A model generated the notes under the pieces. The model ran no database searches and was not told the origin of the DNA. It saw only the letters and a program-made list of their open reading frames with translations. A DNA stretch of 9,588 nt. Source: DASUEB01 sp036275295. Lineage in GTDB: Bacteria > Bacteroidota > Bacteroidia > Flavobacteriales_D > Luteibaculaceae. The stretch spans positions 1-9,588 of the forward strand of contig DASUEB010000054.1 in NCBI GenBank assembly GCA_036275295.1, read 5' to 3'. Made by a program: the position numbers and the translations under genes. Shown piece by piece: positions 1 through 6,019 of this stretch; position 1 is the first letter of the stretch, and the number at the start of each line of letters is the position of its first letter.

Positions 1-195
1 GTCGGCTCCTAAGATCACACTCATTAAAAAGCTCTCAACGATTTCGCTGTGTTGCCGCCCGTTTCCTGAACCGGGTTGAAAAAAACTCAAGCTATCAATT
101 GCATCTTTTAGACCACAACGAACGTAGCCCTCTTGTATCAAACGCAAACCACCCCATGGGCTAACCTGCTTTTCAGTAAAATCAAAATTTAACAT
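1..195 (-). CDS. IS1380-family transposase, N-terminal fragment (runs off the window)
   Basis: Only the first 65 codons are present; the rest lies beyond the left edge. The start is the ATG at 195-193, preceded by the purine-rich AAAGGTGAAA. The peptide opens MLNFDFTEKQVSPWGGLRLI and continues with FFQPGSGNGRQHSEIVESFL and MSVILGAD. This matches the typical opening of IS1380-family DDE transposases (DDE_Tnp_1_4 type): a 'VSPWGGLRL' block, then 'QPGSNRGY', then 'ESFLLSVWLGA'. The catalytic DDE residues would lie further downstream and cannot be checked, so whether the enzyme is intact is unknown. It would catalyse transposition of the element whose probable left end is about 96 bp upstream. 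Confidence 0.8.
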   Translation of the reverse strand, partial: MLNFDFTEKQVSPWGGLRLIQEGYVRCGLKDAIDSLSFFQPGSGNGRQHSEIVESFLMSVILGAD

Positions 196-291
196 GATGT
201 TTTCACCTTTTGAGTGCAACGCTAAGTTCGGAAGATTTGAGCAAATTCGGTATGCACACGCTTTTTTCCTAAATTAACTGCATAATCTGGG
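1..291 (-). mobile_element. IS1380-like insertion sequence, left end only
   Basis: Read on the transposase strand, the sequence CCCAGATTATGCAG begins at 291 and runs towards the transposase start at 195. It resembles the terminal inverted repeat of ISEcp1-type IS1380 elements as I recall it (CCTAGATTCTACG), agreeing at most positions. A 96-bp untranslated 5' segment is reasonable for this family. The four bases just outside (292-295) are TTAA, which could be one copy of a 4-bp target duplication. The other end is outside the window, so the terminus is an inference. The transposase identification is firmer. Confidence 0.5.
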
Positions 292-494
292 TTAATGGCA
301 AATCCATTAAATACCTGCGCGATACCAAGCATTCGATTTGTCAAAATTTTTTAAGCGAATTCTTTTTGGGCACCTTTTTACCCGTTTTTAAGTTAGTTGT
401 TAAAAAACTTGCATTTTGTTTTTTTATTTTTGAAATTTGTTCTGATCGTGTGTATGTTGATGGTTATCAGCTGAAATAGCCATTCTCTCCGTTG

Positions 495-525
495 TTTGCA
501 TATAGTGCATCGAGTGGTAACATTT
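495..525 (+). promoter_or_regulatory. Candidate Bacteroidota promoter for the lipoprotein gene
   Basis: TTTG at 495-498 is followed after exactly 19 bases by TAACATTT at 518-525. The Bacteroidota pattern is TTTG-N19-TAnnTTTG; the -7 element here has two mismatches. It ends 14 bases before the ATG at 540. A small inverted repeat, GTGGT (514-518) and ACCAC (529-533), overlaps it and could be an operator. A second TAnnTTTG match (TATTTTTG, 425-432) lies in a T-rich stretch without a well-spaced -33 box. No gene is seen in 296-539. Confidence 0.35.
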
Positions 526-539
526 AAAACCACGAAAAG

Positions 540-1541
540 ATGAAAAATAAATTTGTATTATTGGCTATAACATAAGCAGCCATGTCGTTAATTGCGTGTT
601 CAAAAGTGGGGGAACAGGCTTTGGCAACCGAGGCCTCTCTCGTTTCGTCGTCAAATGGCAATGCGCCACTGGATTTGGCAAATCATCCAAAGAAAGAGTT
701 TCGCGACATGGTCGGGCTCATAGAGCCGAACTTAACCTTAGCAGATGCATCTGCGCGCATGGAGGAGGAAAGCAACGCTATGTTTGGCACCATTTATGAG
801 GACAAACCCGTATTCGACTTGGTTGAATCTCACGTAGTTTACACCTTAGTCTTGGGTGTCGGTCAAAGACTAAACGAAGCACAGGTGAATATGTGGCTGG
901 CTCAGGTTGCCGCTGATGGCTTAAAGTATGTTCAATCGAGAGGACAGGACATTTTTGCCATTGACTTCGTGAGTGATAGCATAACGATTGAAGGAAACTT
1001 GGCTAAAGTCCCGGTAACTTTTTATAATTACGCTTCAACACCAACCGCGGGTACCGGAGTGCCTCATACCCCCTTTACAAGTGGTGTGTCGAACTACTGC
1101 GAGGGCGCGGCTAAAATTCAAGAACGGTTTAATAGGCATTACAGTCAGAAGCCCGGAGCTTTGTACTATTTCAGCTCTGTAAGTTTCTTCTCTGTTTCCG
1201 GAGCCTCGGCAGCAACCAACAAACCCTGCGGAAGACATTACTTATATAATTGGTTTTGTTATGGACAAGGGGCTTACACCAATTATTCATCGCCTTTAAC
1301 TGCCTCTGAGATGGAATACCTCTACTCTGGATTGGTTGATCAAAATGGACCCTACGGAGGCACTTTAAATGCTTTTTACGAGAACTTGAGTACTCCATAT
1401 AATGGAGAGAAAGTGTTGTTGAATATGCAATGTAAGAGCAATCTAATAGCGGGTTCCAATGCTTTTAATCAGCATTGGGATGCCTTATTCTTTTTTGGTG
1501 AATGGAAAAAATCACGAACAGCCAGATTAGGTGATTTATGA
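540..1541 (+). pseudogene. Lipoprotein of unknown function with an in-frame stop in its signal peptide
   Basis: The longest uninterrupted frame starts at the ATG at 582 (319 aa), but that start gives only MSLIAC, which is too short for a signal peptide. In the same frame, an ATG at 540 behind an A-rich ribosome-site-like stretch encodes MKNKFVLLAIT, then TAA (573-575), then AAMSLIAC. Read through the stop, this is a textbook lipoprotein signal: Lys-rich start, hydrophobic core, LIAC lipobox with the modified Cys. A single change, for example TTA to TAA, would explain it. The mature part has four more Cys, many aromatic residues, and no domain I recognise. Its stop overlaps the next start by 4 bp (ATGA), so the two genes are probably co-transcribed. 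If only the 582 start is used, the protein should stay in the cytoplasm. It is called broken on the signal-peptide evidence; a sequencing error is also possible. Confidence 0.6.
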
Positions 1542-3067
1542 AAAAACTAAATAAGCAACTCTCGGCGACTAATAAACTAACAAGAGCAATTTCCATTGCT
1601 CTTGTTTTTGTAGGTTTCACGGTTTTTTCTCAGGAGAATTCACGTTTTTTTCGCTTAAACGCTGTTGGGCACACCACATGTCACAATCTCATTGAGGATT
1701 CTAATGGCAATTGTTATGTATCTGGAGAATTTAGTGCAAACGGTGTTGATTGGCAGGGTGTACTGTGGAGATTAAACAGTTCATTAGAGGTACAAGATTC
1801 TATTACATCTTTCGCTGGTTATGGTATCTCAATTTTTTCCTTAAATATCGATCTTAACGATAATATTTTTTTAGTTGGAAGGGCTTTGGGCTCGGATAAT
1901 CTGAAAGGTCTTGAGTTTTTTAGAGTCAATGAAAACTTGGATCTAGAACACTTTTCATCACTGCGAAGTCCGGTTTATGACTATTATCCATTCAAGGCTT
2001 TATTGAATCAAGGCGATTCCATTATTGCCCTGGTCAGAGCGATATCAAGAGACACTAATAGGGATGGTTTAAGAGCCTTTGTTTTAGATCAAAGCGGTAA
2101 TAAAAAGGATAGTTCGGAGGTTTATAGTATTTGTAGAGATTATGTAGGCTTTTTGTCTATAACCAGCGAACCCCTTTGTGTGTTGAATAATTCGATTTAT
2201 CTGGCTTCCGGGGCATCCTCCTGTTCAAGTGACGAAAAGGATGAAGTGCTAAAATTGAATGAAAACTTTGAATTCGAGCCAATTTTTAGTAAGGATAGAG
2301 AGATTACGTCCTCAGGTTGGGTATACCGTCAGACATTTTATCACGCCACGCCTTTGGCTGATGGCAACTTGGCGCTTGGTTTTGTTTTGAAAGAAGATAA
2401 CTTATCGAACAACTTTAATTACGACTCTTTTCAGATTGTGAAGTTAGATGCTGCCGGAAATGGTCCGTTAGCTCAAAAAGGGATTTTCCGCAGGCTTGAG
2501 GAAAGAAAGGAGATAACCAAACTGATCAGTTTTGACGATCACGTTACGCTCATTGGCGTAGATTCTGCATTCAGTTATCGTTTGGATGGAAACCCCAACT
2601 ATTCATCCAACATAATCCTAGCTGAATTCTCCAATGACCTTGAGCTCCTGCGTTCGAAGAAGGTCAACATTGGGGCAGCAGTTTATCCGACTAATGCGAT
2701 TAAAACAAGGGATGGCGGTTTAATAGTTTGTGGCGATTCCCGGGAACGCGGTGCCCTTTATTACCAAGGTTTTGTTGTCAAATTTGACAAAGATCTGAAT
2801 GTAACAAACATCGCAGGTGTAGGGCCGTCAACGCTTTCGTTGGGAGTAAGAAATAATCCGGTAGTTGATATAGCCGAACTCATTTTGCCAAATGTGAGAG
2901 GGATAGTACATGTTTCCAACACCTCAGGAGAGCTAATGTGGAGTTGTGAGCACGAGGGGGGGCCTTTAAACCTCAATCTTTCGAACTATGCCAACGGTGT
3001 TTATCACGTTGTCTACGAAACCAAGAGTGGGGCAGGTGCATTGAAGTTGGTAAAGGTTGGGCCGTAA
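1538..3067 (+). CDS. T9SS-secreted protein with beta-propeller-like repeats
   Basis: This is a 509-aa protein. Residues 1-31 form a signal peptide (basic MKKLNKQLSATNKLTR, hydrophobic AISIALVFVGFTVF, likely cleavage S/QENS). The body holds repeats of the form 'D-x-N-[GD]-N-x-[YF]-[VL]-x-G' (near residues 54-63 and 106-114) and a late 'RDGGLIVCGDS', typical of blade motifs in secreted WD/NHL/SBBP-like propellers. The last ~65 residues, from VVDIAELILPNVRG to the ending 'YANGVYHVVYETKSG..ALKLVKVGP', have the beta-strand layout of a type A T9SS C-terminal sorting domain. This implies export through the outer membrane and surface attachment or release. No catalytic motif is visible. It follows the lipoprotein gene with a 4-bp overlap and is AT-rich compared with the genes to its right. 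The specific role is unknown. Confidence 0.8.
   Translation: MKKLNKQLSATNKLTRAISIALVFVGFTVFSQENSRFFRLNAVGHTTCHNLIEDSNGNCYVSGEFSANGVDWQGVLWRLNSSLEVQDSITSFAGYGISIFSLNIDLNDNIFLVGRALGSDNLKGLEFFRVNENLDLEHFSSLRSPVYDYYPFKALLNQGDSIIALVRAISRDTNRDGLRAFVLDQSGNKKDSSEVYSICRDYVGFLSITSEPLCVLNNSIYLASGASSCSSDEKDEVLKLNENFEFEPIFSKDREITSSGWVYRQTFYHATPLADGNLALGFVLKEDNLSNNFNYDSFQIVKLDAAGNGPLAQKGIFRRLEERKEITKLISFDDHVTLIGVDSAFSYRLDGNPNYSSNIILAEFSNDLELLRSKKVNIGAAVYPTNAIKTRDGGLIVCGDSRERGALYYQGFVVKFDKDLNVTNIAGVGPSTLSLGVRNNPVVDIAELILPNVRGIVHVSNTSGELMWSCEHEGGPLNLNLSNYANGVYHVVYETKSGAGALKLVKVGP
1579..1609 (+). terminator. Terminator-like hairpin inside the T9SS gene's signal-peptide codons
   Basis: AACAAGAGCAAT (1579-1590) and ATTGCTCTTGTT (1595-1606) pair perfectly over 12 bp around a 4-base loop, TTCC, with T continuing to 1609. 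The shape is that of an intrinsic terminator, although the stem is only moderately GC-rich. It lies 38 bases after the lipoprotein stop and within codons 14-23 of the next gene. It may reduce read-through from the first gene into the second. Whether it really terminates is not shown by sequence alone. Confidence 0.45.
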
Positions 3068-3245
3068 CCCGGTTACAACGTATGGCACATATGTCAATGC
3101 CCACAATTTTCGTTGACCACTTTTTTCCGTTAAATGGGCGGGGTTAATTTCTGTGAGTAGTAATAATTTTTGAGGTTTAATTCATCAGCACTATCAAATT
3201 ACTGCAACCTGCGCTGACGGTTGGGGATATACCTCTTTACAAACG

Positions 3246-4607
3246 CTAGTCAAGTATTATACTCTGGTTTCGTTGCGCGATGGTAACCTTGTGCCGATGC
3301 TGCTGCAAAATAGACTGAAGTTTGAGAGCGGGCTGCTCTTCGCCGTGGATCAATACAACTTGCTTGGGTTTCGATTGCAGTTCGCTCAGCCAATCCATCA
3401 ACTCTTGTTGGTCGGCATGGGCTGACATGCCTCCCAGGTGTGTGATTTCAGCACGCACAGCGTATTTTTCACCTTTTATCCATACCTCCTCCAATCCATC
3501 AAGTAGGTCGCGGCCCCGCGTTCCCTCGGCCTGATATCCCACTAGTGCAATGGTGGTGTGACTGTTTTCAATGTATTTCTCCAAGTATGACAACACGCGG
3601 CCGCCATTCACCATACCACTGCCAGCGATGACGATGCGCGGTTTAAAATGCTCAACACTCTCCATCGAGTGCTGATAGTCGCGCACGATCGACATATTCC
3701 GGGCCATCTCCGTCCAATCGCTTTGAAGCGGTTTGTGCCATTTAGGGTAGTTTTTAAACGTCTCTACTACCGCGTGGCTCATCGGACTATCCAATACTAC
3801 TTCTGGAAACGATTCACCCCATTCGCGATGCAACATATCGAGCAGCAGCATTACAATTTGCGCCCGTTCGACTGCAAAGCAGGGTATGATGAGTTGGCGG
3901 CGTCTATCGATGACGTTTTTCACTAAGTCGCGCAATTGGTCGATTGCCGGGGTGGGGTCATGTCGCCTGTCGCCATATGTGCATTCCATAAACAGGTAAT
4001 CGGCATGCGATGGTTTTCGAGGAGGTTCGAGCAGTAGGTCGCTGTTTCGGCCAATATCTCCCGAGAATACCAGCGTTAATCCATCTACTTGTACCTCTAT
4101 GAAACAGGCCCCCAAAATATGACCTACGGGCTGCATTCTTACTTTGACCGATGGGTGAGGTTCAAACCAAGTCATGGGATCCACGGCCTTGCACAGCGGC
4201 AGACAGTTTTTTACATCTTTTTCTTCGTAAAGGGGTTTGGCGGGTTTGTGTTTGCTGTAGCCGCGCTCATTGGCTTCGCGGGCCTCCTCCTCTTGCAAAA
4301 CCGCGCTGTCGAACAAAATGACCTCTGCCAAAGCCAAGGTAGGCGAGGTTCCATAAATGGGTCCCGCGAAACCTTTTTTTACCAGGTAGGGAAGATATCC
4401 GGTGTGATCCAAGTGCGCGTGGGTGAGCAGAATAAATGCTAGGGTTGAAGGGTCGTCAATGGTGAGTTGTCGATTGAGCTCGCGCAACTCGGGCGGCCCC
4501 TGGAACAGCCCGCAGTCGATTAAAAAGCGCACGCCCTTGCGTGTGGTTATCAGGTGTTTTGAGCCGGTCACGGTTCCAGCTCCACCGTAGCAAGTAACAC
4601 TAGCCAT
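3246..4607 (-). CDS. MBL-fold/beta-CASP RNase-like metallohydrolase
   Basis: This 453-aa protein is near the full length of the bacterial/archaeal Ysh1/CPSF73-like group. Metal-binding motifs of the metallo-beta-lactamase fold are intact: HAHLDH at residues 63-68, His163 in 'PVGHILGA', Asp184 in 'FSGDIGR'. Beta-CASP markers follow: Glu208 in 'MECTYGDRRHD', 'GYQAEGTRGR' (357-366), His397 in 'SAHAD', and His421 in 'LIHGEE' within the C-terminal RMMBL segment. Family knowledge predicts a two-zinc endo- or exoribonuclease in the cytoplasm; the RNA target cannot be read from sequence. The start codon ATG (4607) overlaps the last 8 bases of the upstream ATP-cone gene, so the two are almost certainly translationally coupled. 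No signal peptide is present. The family call is strong, the substrate unknown. Confidence 0.92.
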   Translation of the reverse strand: MASVTCYGGAGTVTGSKHLITTRKGVRFLIDCGLFQGPPELRELNRQLTIDDPSTLAFILLTHAHLDHTGYLPYLVKKGFAGPIYGTSPTLALAEVILFDSAVLQEEEAREANERGYSKHKPAKPLYEEKDVKNCLPLCKAVDPMTWFEPHPSVKVRMQPVGHILGACFIEVQVDGLTLVFSGDIGRNSDLLLEPPRKPSHADYLFMECTYGDRRHDPTPAIDQLRDLVKNVIDRRRQLIIPCFAVERAQIVMLLLDMLHREWGESFPEVVLDSPMSHAVVETFKNYPKWHKPLQSDWTEMARNMSIVRDYQHSMESVEHFKPRIVIAGSGMVNGGRVLSYLEKYIENSHTTIALVGYQAEGTRGRDLLDGLEEVWIKGEKYAVRAEITHLGGMSAHADQQELMDWLSELQSKPKQVVLIHGEEQPALKLQSILQQHRHKVTIAQRNQSIILD

Positions 4608-5469
4608 GATGTGAGTTTGAATGCGAGCTTAGGAAAGCAATTTCTTTCAAGGTCTGTTGTTTTCGGTTACCTCGAAGCCCCATTTCGTCGAGTAGATGAG
4701 TTTTGCCTGCGATCGACTTGCACATAACGAAATGACGGTCGAGAAGCCACTGTTTTTCTTGTTTCGAGAGCGAGGTTAGGCAAGTAATCGGATAGAGGCT
4801 ATACAGTTCAATCAGCTCGCGCAAATTGCCCTTCGCAGGCTGTGTCCAGCTCAGGATATGGAGACCCGCACATTTCGCGTACGTCTCAGCATCGGCTGTG
4901 AAGGAGGTGTTGGTAATAACCCAACCTTCAATAGCCCTATTTTCGTTGTGATGGGAGCTCAGGGCCTGCCGCAGATCGTTGATGCGCGAGTGCACATAAA
5001 GCGCCACTTTTACATCGCTGCTATTCCCGGGTAAGGAGTGGTACTTGCATTCGGCTAGGTGAATGTGCTTCGTTGATGTGGCCATGACATCCACCTCGTG
5101 GCTAACGCACTGCCCCTTGAGGATTTGACCGGTTTTTACGTCGTAATGTTGAGCCTTGAATAATTCACCAATGAATTTTTCGAATGGGTATCCCGTTGGC
5201 CCCAACTCCATGATAGCCTGTTTGATTTTGTATTTACCAGCGGCGGGATCCTTGTATTTTTTTAGGAGGGCAAAGGCTTTTTTATACAGTTCTTTGGTGG
5301 TAATGCCGTCGTATAAAACGGCCTCCAGCTCCAAACAGAGCCTCGATAGCATCTCGGTTGTAGCGCCTGATTGTTGCAGGGAGCGCCTCAGTTTTTCCAT
5401 GGAAAACGCATCCAGTTTTCCGCTCGACTTGCGAATAAGGGCTGTGGTAAACGGCGGTTTAGCGGTCAT
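4600..5469 (-). CDS. ATP-cone domain protein with PD-(D/E)xK (Mrr-like) nuclease domain
   Basis: The frame is open from a TTG at 5505, but I choose the ATG at 5469 (289 aa) because the protein then starts MTAKPPFTTALIRKSSGKLD, a normal ATP-cone opening. The N-terminal ~85 residues resemble an ATP-cone (IRKSSGKLDAFS..KLRRSL, then GITTKELYKKAFALLKK), the nucleotide-sensing domain known from ribonucleotide reductase and NrdR. The centre has a restriction-endonuclease-like core: 'HEVDVMA' (Glu and Asp), followed 12 residues later by 'AECKYH' (Glu-x-Lys), a good PD-(D/E)xK signature. The C-terminal ~60 residues are unassigned. It overlaps the RNase-like gene by 8 bp and is the first gene of the pair. 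A role in nucleotide-gated cleavage of nucleic acid is inferred, not shown. No methylase or specificity subunit is nearby, so classical restriction is unlikely. Confidence 0.85.
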   Translation of the reverse strand: MTAKPPFTTALIRKSSGKLDAFSMEKLRRSLQQSGATTEMLSRLCLELEAVLYDGITTKELYKKAFALLKKYKDPAAGKYKIKQAIMELGPTGYPFEKFIGELFKAQHYDVKTGQILKGQCVSHEVDVMATSTKHIHLAECKYHSLPGNSSDVKVALYVHSRINDLRQALSSHHNENRAIEGWVITNTSFTADAETYAKCAGLHILSWTQPAKGNLRELIELYSLYPITCLTSLSKQEKQWLLDRHFVMCKSIAGKTHLLDEMGLRGNRKQQTLKEIAFLSSHSNSHHG

Positions 5470-5474
5470 CCTCG

Positions 5475-5506
5475 GAAATATACACTTTTTTCGGCGTTTT
5501 AGCAAA
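5475..5506 (-). promoter_or_regulatory. Bacteroidota promoter of the ATP-cone/RNase operon, possibly leaderless
   Basis: On the minus strand TTTG (5506-5503) is followed after 20 bases by TATATTTC (5482-5475), a one-mismatch copy of TAnnTTTG. Only five bases separate the -7 box from the ATG at 5469, so transcription would start at or next to the start codon. This supports the 5469 start over the TTG at 5505, which lies within the -33 element. Confidence 0.55.
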
Positions 5507-5528
5507 CGGGTAATGGAGCAAAAGTTTG

Positions 5529-5536
5529 TATATTAC
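5529..5536 (+). promoter_or_regulatory. Weak candidate -7 box for the RiPP precursor
   Basis: TATATTAC lies 20 bases before the ATG at 5557 and fits TAnnTTTG at six of eight positions. No clear TTTG is present at the expected -33 position. It would give a leader of roughly 14 bases. It sits in the same 87-bp gap as the opposing operon promoter. Confidence 0.25.
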
Positions 5537-5556
5537 CCCCTTATTCTAAACGCGTT

Positions 5557-5784
5557 ATGAAAAAAAGACTCCCGTTAAACGACTTAAAAGTCAAAAGTTT
5601 TGTCACCTCGGTAGAGGCGCATCACTCAGCCCAAATCCTTGGAGCCGGCACACAACTTAATCCATGTGGCATTCGCAACACCACAAGGATGGGGTGCGAA
5701 TCACTCGATTTGAATACCTGTCAGTTGGATTCACTTGAACTGCGTTGTCCGCGTCAAAGTTTGCAAGTAACTTGTCCGGATTGA
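5557..5784 (+). CDS. Putative pinensin-type lanthipeptide/RiPP precursor peptide
   Basis: This is a 75-aa ORF starting MKKRLPLNDLKVKSFVTS. The pattern 'L-x-L-x-x-L-x-V-x-S-F-x-T' is the conserved leader of Bacteroidota lanthipeptide precursors of the pinensin kind. 'LGAG' (28-31) could be a GG/GA-type leader cleavage site. The remainder is rich in Cys (37, 47, 55, 64, 73) and Ser/Thr. Three of the Cys end similar blocks: SLDLNTC, SLELRC and SLQVTC, at about 9-residue spacing. If modified, Ser/Thr would be dehydrated and joined to Cys as lanthionine rings. No LanB/LanC-like enzyme, transporter or protease occurs in the window, so it is an orphan precursor here. It is divergent from the nuclease operon and is followed 39 bases later by a strong terminator, arguing for a real single-gene transcript. 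The identification is by leader resemblance alone. Confidence 0.65.
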   Translation: MKKRLPLNDLKVKSFVTSVEAHHSAQILGAGTQLNPCGIRNTTRMGCESLDLNTCQLDSLELRCPRQSLQVTCPD

Positions 5785-5823
5785 TAACCATGCTTGGCTT
5801 TGCCAATGCCGAAGACGGATGTT

Positions 5824-5869
5824 AAAAAGCCCGTTAGCAGCGTTCAACGCTCGTTAACGGGCTTTTTTT
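5824..5869 (+). terminator. Strong intrinsic terminator after the RiPP precursor
   Basis: AAAAAGCCCGTTA (5824-5836) pairs with TAACGGGCTTTTT (5855-5867). A second inner stem, AGCGTT (5839-5844) and AACGCT (5846-5851), extends the hairpin almost to its tip. A run of seven T (5863-5869) follows. The A run on the other side makes it potentially bidirectional, so it could also stop minus-strand transcription coming from the PhoX gene. Confidence 0.88.
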
Positions 5870-5919
5870 GTGAGTTGATCAACCCTTCCAAAGTGCTTTG
5901 TGATGGTGCGGTTAAATCG

Positions 5920-5948
5920 CCTGAGAAATTTAACTTTTCTCAGGTTTT
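5920..5948. terminator. Second hairpin between the RiPP gene and the PhoX stop
   Basis: CCTGAGAAA (5920-5928) pairs perfectly with TTTCTCAGG (5936-5944) around a 7-base loop; TTTT follows on the plus strand. Immediately after, TTTGAG and CTCAAA form another small inverted repeat (about 5946-5967). This gene-free stretch (5785-6019) may provide back-up termination between convergent genes. On the minus strand the bases after the stem are not T-rich, so activity there is doubtful. Confidence 0.4.
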
Positions 5949-6019
5949 GAGAATCCTTTCCTCAAACACGATTATCTCCTCACTATTCCGATGCTTGGAC
6001 CGTATTTCAGGGATATAGC

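Noticed and set aside
3064..3120. Integron attC-like imperfect hairpin after the T9SS gene (GGT..CAACG pairing with CGTTGACC, inner GGCA/TGCC).
   Set aside because: The conserved core boxes (RYYYAAC and GTTRRRY) are not present at the stem base, no integrase is seen, and pairing is short. An attC covariance search would decide.
3068..3245. Possible terminator between the convergent T9SS and RNase genes, including the palindrome GTAACC-C-GGTTAC (3064-3076).
   Set aside because: The palindrome has a one-base centre and cannot form a normal hairpin, and no T run follows.
5470..5505. Extension of the ATP-cone gene to a TTG start at 5505.
   Set aside because: The extra residues are unlike the family opening, and the best promoter lies within this stretch, so the ATG at 5469 is preferred.
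5794..6018. Small ORF downstream of the RiPP gene.
   Set aside because: It passes through both terminator hairpins and has no recognisable content.
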